A DNA stretch of 64,000 nt. Origin: Litoreibacter ascidiaceicola (GTDB taxonomy: Bacteria > Pseudomonadota > Alphaproteobacteria > Rhodobacterales > Rhodobacteraceae). Below, one piece after another: positions 35,771 through 44,082 of the stretch. The DNA is taken from the NCBI RefSeq assembly GCF_900129235.1, contig NZ_FQUV01000004.1, positions 1 through 64,000 on the forward strand, written 5' to 3'. The translations under genes were made by a program, and so were the position numbers. Every line of letters begins with the position of its first letter. The first letter of the stretch is position 1. The notes under the pieces were generated by a model. The model did no database searches and was not told where the DNA came from. It worked only from the letters and a program-made list of their open reading frames with translations.

Positions 35771-37903
35771 ATGGCGCGCCGTGTTAGGCAATATACCGGA
35801 CCTTACGAGCGCTGGGTTTTCGGCAAGAATTTGGGCCGACCGTTCAGCTTTCCGGCAATCCGGAACTGGAGCTCGCGCTACTTCGCGGCGCTTATGGACA
35901 GCCCGACGGCCTTGCCAGATGTCTCCACCGTAAAGTTCCGCGCCGAACCGGGTGTACCGGTTGAGCGGGTCGATATCCGCTATCCGCCACTTTGGAATGA
36001 TGGGCAGGGGCTTAGCGTGCGTCCGTTCTGCTTTTATGACCCAGCCGCAGAGGAAGAGCCCGCGTCCACGAGCATCGAAGACTGGATCGACATGCTACTG
36101 GAGCTGCTCGATCAACACATAGACAACTTTGATGCGAGTTCCGACAATCGCGCGCGCCCCCGCTATCGCATCAACTTCCCGATCAATCCGGCGACTTGGA
36201 CACAAGACTATGATCCCGCAGGCCCCGTGGGCGATTTTGCCCCGCAAGTGACACCGCCAAAGGCAATTATTGCGGTCATTGACGACGGGATACCTTTTGC
36301 CAACCGCACCTATCTGAACAGTGCGGGCAAAACGCGGATCAGCAATTGCTGGCTTCAATCAGCGCGCAGCCCCGGGGCGGGCGCGGTTCCTTTCGGGCGC
36401 GAGTTGAGCAATGGCGAGATCGACGCTCTGCGGACGGAGCATGGCCGCGACGAGAAGGCGATCTATTATGCGGCGGGGGCTATCGACGCAGACCTGCCGG
36501 AGATGGGCAACTATCTGCTGCGAGAGACCACCCACGGCGCGCATATCCTGTCGACTGCCGCTGGAAAAACACTTGGAAAAAGCCAAGAGCCTTCGCAGGA
36601 TGATATCGAGATCATCGCCGTGCAGCTGCCAAATACGATTGCTTGGGACACTTCGGGCTTCGGCAAAGAAATGTATATGCTCTCGGCGCTGCACTACGTG
36701 TTCGAGCGGGCCAAGCGTATCGCCGAGGCGCATGGGATCGCGGAACTGCCATTGGTTGTGAACTTTTCCTATGGCTGGTCCGGAGGTCGTCATGACGGGC
36801 AGTCCGAGATGGACACCGCGATACAGGAACTTCTTGAATCCAGACGCGCGCTTGCCCCCACCTATTTGGTCATGCCAAGCGGCAACACCTATCTCGACAA
36901 AATGCACGCGAATTTCCAAGAGAGTGAATTCGCAAACGACGAAATCAGCATTGGCTGGCAGGTGCAGCCTGACGACCGCACCTCCAGCTATGTAGAAATG
37001 TGGCTGCCGGAAGGGTTGGATCCCGACGGCTACACATTTGAAGTTACCCCGCCACGTGGTGTCTCTTTTGACGCTACGCCTTCCCTGGCTTTGCGGGGTG
37101 CTCCGCGCTTCCCCCGTGGAGATCCACGAAATTTCGTGAATCTTCGCGTGGGTGGCGCGGCGGTGGGGCAATTGTCAGTCGATAAAAATCGCGGGACACG
37201 TTGGCGGGCGATGGTAGCTTTGGCCCCCAGTATGCCGCTCAAGATGCCCAATGATGACCCTCCGCGATGGGCCGCCTCGGGGCGTTGGACGCTCACGCTG
37301 AAAAGGACCGCTGCGGCAGATCGCTTGCCGGAAGGTGGCTATATCAACGTCTGGGCGCAACGCGATGACGACCCGTCAGAACTGCGGACCGGCGGACGTC
37401 AAAGCTATCTGGTGGAATTGGACAAAGCGCCGACGCAGAAGCCGGCCTTACCCGAATACAAGCAACCCCTGAGCCTCGTGCGAGGGTTCGGCAGCATGAA
37501 CGGGGTCGCGAACGCTGAATTGGTGACACGTGTTGCGGGCTACATTCAAAGCACCGGACAACCTGCACCATATTCGTCCGCGGGTGGCCTGCTGAACACT
37601 AACGGCCCAGCCCCTGAAATTTGGGGCCAGCACGTCGATATCTGCGCGGTGTCTGACCGAAGTCCGGTGCTGCCGGGAACAGTCGCGCAAGGCGTTTATT
37701 CCGGAGCGCGGTCGATCCTGATCGGAACGAGCGGTGCTGCACCACAGGTCGCGCGCTCCATCGTGCGTGCGTTGGCTGATGGGCTGGATCCGATGTCCGG
37801 TATGGCGACGCAAGTCTACAACTATGAAAACCCGATTAAGAACGTGCACTTGAAAGCGCGCTTGGGGACTTACAAATCACCACCCCTATGGGCGGGAGAG
37901 TGA
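35771..37903 (+). CDS. Subtilisin-like (S8) serine protease with large insertion
   Basis: 710 residues. The catalytic triad can be placed: D171 in AVIDDGIPF, H255 in ETTHGAHILSTAAG, S654 in IGTSGAAPQVARS. Oxyanion asparagine N372 is in MPSGNTYLD. N372 and S654 are 282 residues apart (66 in subtilisin), so a beta-rich domain of roughly 200 residues is inserted, around 385-610. An N-terminal region of about 160 residues precedes the protease. No signal peptide is seen, unusual for a family that is mostly secreted. Begins at the base after the PAP2-fold gene stop; last gene of the unit. Confidence 0.85.
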   Translation: MARRVRQYTGPYERWVFGKNLGRPFSFPAIRNWSSRYFAALMDSPTALPDVSTVKFRAEPGVPVERVDIRYPPLWNDGQGLSVRPFCFYDPAAEEEPASTSIEDWIDMLLELLDQHIDNFDASSDNRARPRYRINFPINPATWTQDYDPAGPVGDFAPQVTPPKAIIAVIDDGIPFANRTYLNSAGKTRISNCWLQSARSPGAGAVPFGRELSNGEIDALRTEHGRDEKAIYYAAGAIDADLPEMGNYLLRETTHGAHILSTAAGKTLGKSQEPSQDDIEIIAVQLPNTIAWDTSGFGKEMYMLSALHYVFERAKRIAEAHGIAELPLVVNFSYGWSGGRHDGQSEMDTAIQELLESRRALAPTYLVMPSGNTYLDKMHANFQESEFANDEISIGWQVQPDDRTSSYVEMWLPEGLDPDGYTFEVTPPRGVSFDATPSLALRGAPRFPRGDPRNFVNLRVGGAAVGQLSVDKNRGTRWRAMVALAPSMPLKMPNDDPPRWAASGRWTLTLKRTAAADRLPEGGYINVWAQRDDDPSELRTGGRQSYLVELDKAPTQKPALPEYKQPLSLVRGFGSMNGVANAELVTRVAGYIQSTGQPAPYSSAGGLLNTNGPAPEIWGQHVDICAVSDRSPVLPGTVAQGVYSGARSILIGTSGAAPQVARSIVRALADGLDPMSGMATQVYNYENPIKNVHLKARLGTYKSPPLWAGE

Positions 37904-38060
37904 CGGTGACAGGACCGACGGGAGAGGCCTGATCATTGTACAAGTCATGCGGGCTATTTGTGCTCGCGTGAGAGAGGGGCGCTCTGCGTCAATTACCCAG
38001 TGAGCCGCAGCTTTAGGCGAGGTTGTGTGCACTTTTTTGTGTGGCTCTGGGCGTCCCTTT

Positions 38061-38747
38061 TCAAAACTGGAAGCGGTGCAATCCGCCGCCGTGAGATCGC
38101 AGCCATTTGCGTGGGGTCTCGTATTCGGGCATCAAACCCGCTACCTCGTTCCAAAACGCCGCGCTGTGGTTCATCTCGGCCAAATGTGCCACTTCGTGCG
38201 CCGCGACATAGTCCAGCACGCTTGCCGGGGCGAGTATCAGCCGCCACGAATACATCAGGTTTCCCTCGGAGGTGCACGATCCCCAGCGGGATCGCGTATC
38301 GCGCAGGCTGATTTTCCCGAACGGGTGACCCAGTTGCGTCGCGTAGCGTGCGCTGGCTTCCGCCAAGCGGTCGCGGGCGAGCGTCTTGAGAAAGGCCCGC
38401 ACCCGAACGCCGGCCTTGTCTTCACCAAGTGGTACAAGAATGTGCTCGTCCATCAGCTTCACGACGCGTGTGCGGGTTTCGGCGATCAGGCGAGGACGCC
38501 CCTCTACAGGTATCAGCGCACCGGGGACGACAAGTGTCGTGCTTGGCTGGCGGTCCAGATGGCCACGAATCCAGTCTTCCTTGGTGTGAAGGAACGCCTG
38601 TGCCTCGTGCAGAGAGGCGCGACGGGGCAGCGTAAGGGACACACGCCCGTCGACACCCGACACGCGCAGCGACAGGCGCTTCGCCCGCGCCGAGTGCTTC
38701 AACGTCACGTCAATCGGGGGATCACCCAGTTGAATCGTTTCTGCCAT
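38061..38747 (-). CDS. YgjP-type zinc metalloprotease (DUF45/M48-like)
   Basis: 228 residues from ATG 38747 (MAETIQLGDPP); a longer frame adds 34 unlikely residues. The HEXXH zinc site is in YVAAHEVAHLAEMNHSAAFW. The family block SRWGSCTSEGNLMYSWRLILAP precedes it, and a beta-rich N-terminal half is typical of YgjP. Role in most bacteria is unclear. Adjacent to the FYDLN gene in divergent orientation. Confidence 0.87.
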   Translation of the reverse strand: MAETIQLGDPPIDVTLKHSARAKRLSLRVSGVDGRVSLTLPRRASLHEAQAFLHTKEDWIRGHLDRQPSTTLVVPGALIPVEGRPRLIAETRTRVVKLMDEHILVPLGEDKAGVRVRAFLKTLARDRLAEASARYATQLGHPFGKISLRDTRSRWGSCTSEGNLMYSWRLILAPASVLDYVAAHEVAHLAEMNHSAAFWNEVAGLMPEYETPRKWLRSHGGGLHRFQF

Positions 38748-38819
38748 TTCTTGTGTGCCTGCATGGTGCTGCTTATGTAGAAGGTAGCGCGGCCAATAGG
38801 CCATGGAAAGCAACAATGG

Positions 38820-38847
38820 GGGGAAAGCCTTTGACACGCCTTTCCCC
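38820..38847. other. Short inverted repeat between divergent genes
   Basis: GGGGAAAG (38820-38827) and CTTTCCCC (38840-38847) around 12 bases, between the metalloprotease and FYDLN genes. It might be an operator; nothing more can be said. Confidence 0.3.
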
Positions 38848-38923
38848 ATGTGGCAACTGGCTGCAATTCAGATATTCAACTGCATGTGCGCCTTCATAGC
38901 TGCACCGACGAAAGAGGACGATT

Positions 38924-39259
38924 ATGCCCAAGGAAGAATGGGGCGTTAAACGCGTTTGCCCAAGCTGCCAGGTTCGGTTCTACGACCTGCAAAAAGACCC
39001 GTTGACCTGCCCGGCTTGCGAACACGAGTTTTCGCTGGAAAGCCTGACTGGTAACAAGTCTCGCACGATGCAGGCTGACAAGCCTGACGCGCAAAACAAG
39101 GACAACGTCGCGGACGATGCGGACGAGGTCGTTCTCGAAGATGATGAGGACGAAGTAGACGCAGATTTGGGCGACGACGTTCTTGAAGACGATGACGATG
39201 ACGACACCGTCAGCCTTGATGAACTGGCTGATGTGGCCGCCGACGACGACGACAGCTAA
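38924..39259 (+). CDS. FYDLN-acid domain protein (TIGR02300 family)
   Basis: 111 residues. The N-terminal part has a zinc-ribbon-like pair CPSC and CPAC around RFYDLQKDPLTC, the hallmark of this alphaproteobacterial family. The C-terminal half is almost all aspartate, glutamate and valine from about residue 64. GAGGAC precedes the ATG. Function is not established; the acidic tail suggests binding to a basic partner or nucleic-acid protein. Confidence 0.9.
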   Translation: MPKEEWGVKRVCPSCQVRFYDLQKDPLTCPACEHEFSLESLTGNKSRTMQADKPDAQNKDNVADDADEVVLEDDEDEVDADLGDDVLEDDDDDDTVSLDELADVAADDDDS

Positions 39260-39343
39260 TTAGTCGGGCGCGGTTGGATTTTTCGCTTGAACTGATCCCC
39301 GCGCCCTTCTAGATACCACCTCGCAACCGCAAGGTTGCAGTTT

Positions 39344-39419
39344 GGGGCCTTAGCTCAGCTGGGAGAGCGCCTGCATGGCATGCAGGAGGTCAGCGGTTCG
39401 ATCCCGCTAGGCTCCACCA
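39344..39419 (+). tRNA. tRNA-Ala (GGC)
   Basis: 76 bases with encoded CCA. Acceptor GGGGCCT pairs with AGGCTCC, including the G3:U70 pair that identifies alanine tRNAs. The anticodon stem CCTGC/GCAGG encloses ATGGCAT, anticodon GGC. The T arm AGCGG-TTCGATC-CCGCT is regular. Confidence 0.96.
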
Positions 39420-39470
39420 AACACCCTCCGTTTTAAAATTTGTGAACTTGGAAGCGACGATCCGCTTTGC

Positions 39471-40517
39471 CTATGGCGTTTCCTGCAAGATGGAGTTTTC
39501 CCAACTGCGTAGGAACTTGCTCTCTTTCAACTGGTCAAGAAACACCAACAAGCCCGGCCCGAAGCGGATTGGCCGAAGCGCGGGGTTGTTTTGCAACGCA
39601 CCTGCATCCACTGGCGGAAGGCCTGTCTTGTCGGCAAGGTCCGGTCGCGCGCGCAGGCCCGTGAGGAAATCGACCATCACCCGCGCGTCCTTGACGTTTT
39701 CAGCATTAGCGGGGATCAATACGGTGCGCAGCATGACATTCACGAAATCGGTTAGCTCGACGATATGAAAGCCCTCGGTCTTAGCCTGCTCGGAGGCCGC
39801 GTAACTGCCCAGCACATTATACGCCAAGGCCAGCTTTCCTGACGCCACATCAGCAATCATGTCACCTGAGCAGCAATAGAGCTGCGCGTCCAAGCGGCCC
39901 ATGACCTCCATCAATCGCCAGAATGTCTCGGACGTGCGGCTGTCCTGCGTGGCCATGAGGTAGCCGAATCCCGACCGACGCACATCGTAGGTGCCGATAC
40001 GCCCGCGAAACCTGTCAGGGTTCTCGCGAAGCAAAGCGATAAGCGCGTCGCGGGTCTGCGGGGCCTCGCCTTGTTTAAAGAAGGTGTTGGATACCACCAT
40101 CACTGCGGGTTCTTGAGTGAAGGCAAATAGCTGATCACGCCAAATGGCCCAATCTGGCAAGCTGGCGGCGTTCGTCGGCAAATAGCTTTGTGCAAACCCG
40201 TCATTGGCCAGTTTGGTTTGCAGGTCCATGGCCGACGATATGGCCAGATCGAACACGGCCCCTTCTTCGTAGATTGCTTGCATCAGGTCTGTGGTGCCAG
40301 TGATCGTGTAATCAATCGAGATGCCTGGGTTTGCCTTCTGAAACGCGGTGATGATGGGCTCGAATACGGCTTTGTCAGCGGTAGAAATGACACGAAGCAC
40401 GGACGTCTCAGCCATTGCGGAATAGACCTGACGGTCTTCGACCTCGAAGGCATGCCCCGCGCCGCTCCACAGCGTCACGGCGGCGATCAGACGTAGGGCA
40501 AAATCAGTGACACGCAT
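39471..40517 (-). CDS. Orphan periplasmic binding protein of the tctDE operon
   Basis: 348 residues with a signal peptide (LIAAVTLWSGAGHAFE). Type-2 periplasmic-binding fold of the iron/thiamine/phosphonate kind: VLRVISTADKAVFEPIITAFQKANPGI, DLAISSAMDLQTKLANDGFA, and the LAYNVLGSYA hinge. No ABC permease or ATPase gene is near. Its start lies inside the end of the kinase gene (31-base overlap), so it is made with the kinase and may act as an external sensor for it. Confidence 0.82.
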   Translation of the reverse strand: MRVTDFALRLIAAVTLWSGAGHAFEVEDRQVYSAMAETSVLRVISTADKAVFEPIITAFQKANPGISIDYTITGTTDLMQAIYEEGAVFDLAISSAMDLQTKLANDGFAQSYLPTNAASLPDWAIWRDQLFAFTQEPAVMVVSNTFFKQGEAPQTRDALIALLRENPDRFRGRIGTYDVRRSGFGYLMATQDSRTSETFWRLMEVMGRLDAQLYCCSGDMIADVASGKLALAYNVLGSYAASEQAKTEGFHIVELTDFVNVMLRTVLIPANAENVKDARVMVDFLTGLRARPDLADKTGLPPVDAGALQNNPALRPIRFGPGLLVFLDQLKESKFLRSWENSILQETP

Positions 40518-41860
40518 GCGCCTTGTCCTTCCTTGCTTTGGGATAGCTCCAGCCGCCCGCCATGAGCGCGGGCCACTTCGTCCGCGATGGTTAACCCCAG
40601 ACCGGACCCCACCACGTCCCCCACATTTGTCCCGCGAGAATACCGCGTGGTGAGGTCTTTGAGGTCCATACCGCCAAAGCCACGGCCCTGATCTGCGATG
40701 GATACGCGCAACTCCGCGCCGCTTGCGATGCGAACTGCAATGTCGCTGTCCTCGGGGGAATACTTGATCGCGTTGTCCAGAATGTTGTGCAGCGCAGCTT
40801 GCAACATGATGCCGTCGCCGTTGAAGGGAACCGAACTGTCCGGCAACTCGCGCAGCAATGCAATGTCCTTCAAATCCGCCGTAGGCGCGAGGCGATCACA
40901 GGTCTCGTTGATCAGCGCGATCAAATCCAACGGGTCCAGCGCCAGACTGTCGGCGCGAAAAGTGACCATGGCGTGATCGAGGATTTGACCGGCAGAGCGA
41001 GAGCTTTCATCAATTGCACGGATCATGTCGCGGATAGCTTTCTTATGCTCGGGTTTGTTGAGCTTGCGGTGGGTCACCTCTGCCTGTGTGCGCACGGTTG
41101 CAAGCGGCGTGCGGACGCGATGCGCGGCCTCGGAGATCAAGTCTTCCGTGCGTGATAGGGATGCACGCAGCCGCCCCATGAAGGAGTTAAGGGCGTCCAC
41201 CAGAGGCACAAGCTCCTTGGGGGCTTCTGCGGTCACCGGGCGCAGATCGGACGGGCCACGCCGCGTCACAGCCCCCGTCATTCGCCGCAAAGGGCGCAGC
41301 GCCGAGTTTGCGGCGAGCAGGGAAAGCGTTGTGGCCAGCAAGAAGAACAGCAGACCCACACCCGTGGCGGTGATCGTGATACTTCGCGAAATTGCCGCAA
41401 GGCCGGATCTGGTCTGCGCCACGCTGACCACAACTTCCGAACCGGTCGCAGTATTGGCGACGCGGCGCAGGACGGAGGCCACTCGCACCTCGTCGCCGCG
41501 GTACATCTCAGTTGAAAATGTGGGCGTGTCGAGACGGCGGGGGCTACGGGTCACGGGCAAGTCTGTGTAGCCCGTCAGCGTTTCACCTTGGACCATGACA
41601 CGGTAGAACACGCGGTCCTCGTTGATCGTGCCAAGCATGGAAAGCGCGGAATAGGGAAGCTCCAGAGTGACTTCGCCGTCCTCCGACGTGAGACTGTCGG
41701 CAATAGCCGTGGCTGAGGCCGCGAGGATGTCATCCTGCGTTCCCTCGGCTGCCTGCGATGCAACACCGCGCACCACCAAAACGAAGGCCAGCGACAACAC
41801 CGCTGCCACGGCGGCAAGCTGGTAAAACAGGCGTTTGCGAATGGAGGTTGGCTGCTTCAT
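40487..41860 (-). CDS. tctE: TctE-type sensor histidine kinase
   Basis: 457 residues. Two membrane helices (about 13-33 and 163-185) flank a 130-residue periplasmic domain. A HAMP-like segment, the H-box EAAHRVRTPLATVRTQAEV, the N-box LHNILDNAIKYSPED and the glycine motifs DQGRGFGG and GSGLGLTIADEVARAHGG follow. Known TctE kinases respond to citrate-like acids. It overlaps tctD by four bases. Confidence 0.9.
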   Translation of the reverse strand: MKQPTSIRKRLFYQLAAVAAVLSLAFVLVVRGVASQAAEGTQDDILAASATAIADSLTSEDGEVTLELPYSALSMLGTINEDRVFYRVMVQGETLTGYTDLPVTRSPRRLDTPTFSTEMYRGDEVRVASVLRRVANTATGSEVVVSVAQTRSGLAAISRSITITATGVGLLFFLLATTLSLLAANSALRPLRRMTGAVTRRGPSDLRPVTAEAPKELVPLVDALNSFMGRLRASLSRTEDLISEAAHRVRTPLATVRTQAEVTHRKLNKPEHKKAIRDMIRAIDESSRSAGQILDHAMVTFRADSLALDPLDLIALINETCDRLAPTADLKDIALLRELPDSSVPFNGDGIMLQAALHNILDNAIKYSPEDSDIAVRIASGAELRVSIADQGRGFGGMDLKDLTTRYSRGTNVGDVVGSGLGLTIADEVARAHGGRLELSQSKEGQGACVSLILPYV

Positions 41861-42522
41861 GCGGGGATCATGCGATACCCGAGGCCACGCACGGTTTCGA
41901 TGCGCGCGCCGGAGCCTTCGAGCCGTTTGCGAAGGCGGGCCACATAGACCTCGATGGCATTCTCCGACGCCTCGTCGGAGAATGAAAACATCCGGTCAAT
42001 GAGGTGCGACTTGGAGAATACCTGTCCGGGCGCGGCGAAGAATACCTCCAGAAGCCGTAGCTCCCGATTGCGCAGGTTTGTCGAGGAGTCGCCAAATTGC
42101 AATGCACCGGTTGTCAGGTTCAGTACGGTCCCTTCAAAGGTCTTCTGGTTGTCTGCGGCACCCCCTTGGCGACGCAGGACAGCGCGGCAACGGGCTTCCA
42201 GCTCGGCAAAGTCGAACGGTTTGGTAATATAATCATCCGCCCCCAAATCCAATAAAGAGATACGATCAGACACGGCGGAACGCGCGGTGATAACAATGAC
42301 CGGTGTGCGTTTCTCGGCGCGTCTTTGACGTTGTAGAAAATCGCGCCCGTCACCATCGGGCAGCATAATATCAAGCAAAATCAAATCGTAATTGGCGACA
42401 TCCATGCAGGCACTTGCCGCGTCAAGACGGTCAGCATGATCCACCGCGTGTCCGTCAAGCTGTAGCCGCTCCACAATCGCGCCTGCCAGCTTTTGGTTAT
42501 CCTCGATCAGCAGATAGCGCAT
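41857..42522 (-). CDS. tctD: TctD-type response regulator (OmpR family)
   Basis: 221 residues from ATG 42522 (MRYLLIEDNQKLAG, AAAGG upstream); the longer frame into tctC is rejected. The receiver domain has its phospho-aspartate in YDLILLDIMLPDGDG and its lysine in DDYITKPFDFAELEAR. The OmpR-type winged helix ends EVYVARLRKRLEGSGARIETVRGLGYR. It is divergent from tctCBA, which it most likely activates. Confidence 0.93.
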   Translation of the reverse strand: MRYLLIEDNQKLAGAIVERLQLDGHAVDHADRLDAASACMDVANYDLILLDIMLPDGDGRDFLQRQRRAEKRTPVIVITARSAVSDRISLLDLGADDYITKPFDFAELEARCRAVLRRQGGAADNQKTFEGTVLNLTTGALQFGDSSTNLRNRELRLLEVFFAAPGQVFSKSHLIDRMFSFSDEASENAIEVYVARLRKRLEGSGARIETVRGLGYRMIPA

Positions 42523-42546
42523 GGGGTTGAAGCCTTTTGGGCGGCG

Positions 42547-42568
42547 TGACAGGTTCGTGTCAGGTTTC
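42547..42568. promoter_or_regulatory. Direct repeat between tctD and tctC, candidate TctD site
   Basis: TGACAGGTTCG (42547-42557) and TGTCAGGTTTC (42558-42568) repeat with an 11-base period, the spacing at which OmpR/PhoB-type regulators bind side by side. It lies 25 bases before tctD and 57 before tctC. Assignment to TctD is inference. Confidence 0.5.
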
Positions 42569-42624
42569 AGCGTTTGTCTGGGACCATGTGCGGGGAATCC
42601 CGCCATGTCAAATGGGAGGAATCT

Positions 42625-43593
42625 ATGACGAACCGTCTTTTTAAGGCGCTCATGACGAGTGCCGTTTTGGGCCTTGGGGCCACCACCGCAATTTCCGCTG
42701 CTGAATGTATCGCGCCTGCCAACCCTGGCGGCGGCTGGGACTTCACTTGCCGCCAAATCGGCAAGATCATGTATGACATCAAAGCCGTTGATACACCTGT
42801 TCAGGTGACCAACATGCCGGGTGCCGGTGGCGGTCTTGCGTATAACCACGTGGTTTCCGAGCGCGCAGATGATGGCGACCTGATTGTCGCCGCATCTTCC
42901 GCCACCACCACGCGACTGGCACAAAACGCCTACGCTGGTATGACCGCTGACCAAGTGCGCTTTGTAGGCGCGATTGGTGCCGATCCGGGTGTTATCGTTG
43001 TGGCAGCTGACAGCCCGTTCAAATCATTGGGCGATCTGGTTGATGCCATCAAGGCCGAGCCAGGTTCTGTTGCATTTGCTGGCGGCTCTGCCGTGGGTGG
43101 GTTTGACCACATGAAGCCGCTGATGATTTTGCAGAAGGCAGGCTTCACCGACATCACCAAAGTTAAATACATCGGTGTTGACGGTGGCGCGGATGCGATC
43201 ACGCAAACCGTGGGTGGCTTCACCCAAGCCATGACTGGCGACATGTCCGAAGTTGTGTCGTTCTTGTCCAACGGTGATATCCGCGTCATCGCGGTGCTCA
43301 CTGACGAGCGCGTGCCGGGCTTTGACGATATCCCGACTGCCAAAGAGCAGGGCTATGATGTGGTTGCGGTGAACTGGCGTGGTCTCTACGTGCCAAAGGG
43401 CATCTCTGACGAGAAGTTCGACGAATGGGCCGGCAAGCTGCAGCAAGTTGCTGACAGCCCAGAGTGGGCGCAGGCAATGAAAGACAACGGCTTGGCACCG
43501 TTCACCAAAGTTGGTGGCGATTTCCAATCATATGTCGATGGTCTTGTCTCGGACATCGCCGCAATGTCCAAAGAGCTGGGAGTTACCCAGTAA
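42625..43593 (+). CDS. tctC: Tripartite tricarboxylate transporter binding protein
   Basis: 322 residues from ATG 42625 with GGGAGG upstream. Signal peptide (SAVLGLGATTAISAAE), then the TctC fold: CIAPANPGGGWDFTCRQIG, VTNMPGAGGGLAYNHV, and the SVAFAGGSAVGGFDHM ligand loop. It delivers a carboxylate to TctAB in the membrane. The ligand could be citrate, tricarballylate or another acid and cannot be told. Its stop overlaps the tctB start (TAATG). Confidence 0.95.
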   Translation: MTNRLFKALMTSAVLGLGATTAISAAECIAPANPGGGWDFTCRQIGKIMYDIKAVDTPVQVTNMPGAGGGLAYNHVVSERADDGDLIVAASSATTTRLAQNAYAGMTADQVRFVGAIGADPGVIVVAADSPFKSLGDLVDAIKAEPGSVAFAGGSAVGGFDHMKPLMILQKAGFTDITKVKYIGVDGGADAITQTVGGFTQAMTGDMSEVVSFLSNGDIRVIAVLTDERVPGFDDIPTAKEQGYDVVAVNWRGLYVPKGISDEKFDEWAGKLQQVADSPEWAQAMKDNGLAPFTKVGGDFQSYVDGLVSDIAAMSKELGVTQ

Positions 43594-44081
43594 TGGCCTC
43601 TGACCGGATATTTGGTCTGGTCACTCTGATCACGGCGGTCGCGTATCTCGCGGCCGCCACTCAGATTCAGACGAACCTTTTCTCGGGCGAATTTCTGCCA
43701 AAGCTGTTCCCGATGCTGATCGGTGGAGTGGCCGCACTATGTTCACTGTTCATGATTTTTAAACCGGACCCGGAGCCTGATTGGCCCGCCTCCGGCTCGT
43801 GGATCGCCATGGGGGTCGCTATCGTCGTACTGGCAATCTACGCCGTGCTGCTGAAGCCGCTGGGATTCATCCTGCCGACCATCTTCGCCGCAGGCATCCT
43901 GAGCTACCAAATTTCCCCGCGCGCCAAGCCCGCGATGCTGGCTGGCATCGGCCTGTCGCTGGGATTGTTCGTGCTGTTCAAGTTCGCGCTGGGTTTGGGC
44001 AACATCGTGGCCTACCGCATCCCGACGCCTGCAAAACTGTGGGACGCGATCTCAATTCTCATTCCATTCGTGGGGCACTGA
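43593..44081 (+). CDS. tctB: Tripartite tricarboxylate transporter small membrane protein
   Basis: 162 residues from ATG 43593; the longer frame inside tctC is rejected. Four hydrophobic segments with a charged loop after the second (KPDPEPDW), as usual in TctB. The block LKPLGFILPTIFAAGILSY is characteristic. It pairs with TctA. The next gene begins one base after its stop. Confidence 0.93.
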   Translation: MASDRIFGLVTLITAVAYLAAATQIQTNLFSGEFLPKLFPMLIGGVAALCSLFMIFKPDPEPDWPASGSWIAMGVAIVVLAIYAVLLKPLGFILPTIFAAGILSYQISPRAKPAMLAGIGLSLGLFVLFKFALGLGNIVAYRIPTPAKLWDAISILIPFVGH

Positions 44082-44082
44082 C

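Noticed and set aside
41863-42954. Long minus-strand start for tctD running through tctC
   Set aside because: The receiver domain begins at the ATG at 42522; the extension is antisense to tctC.
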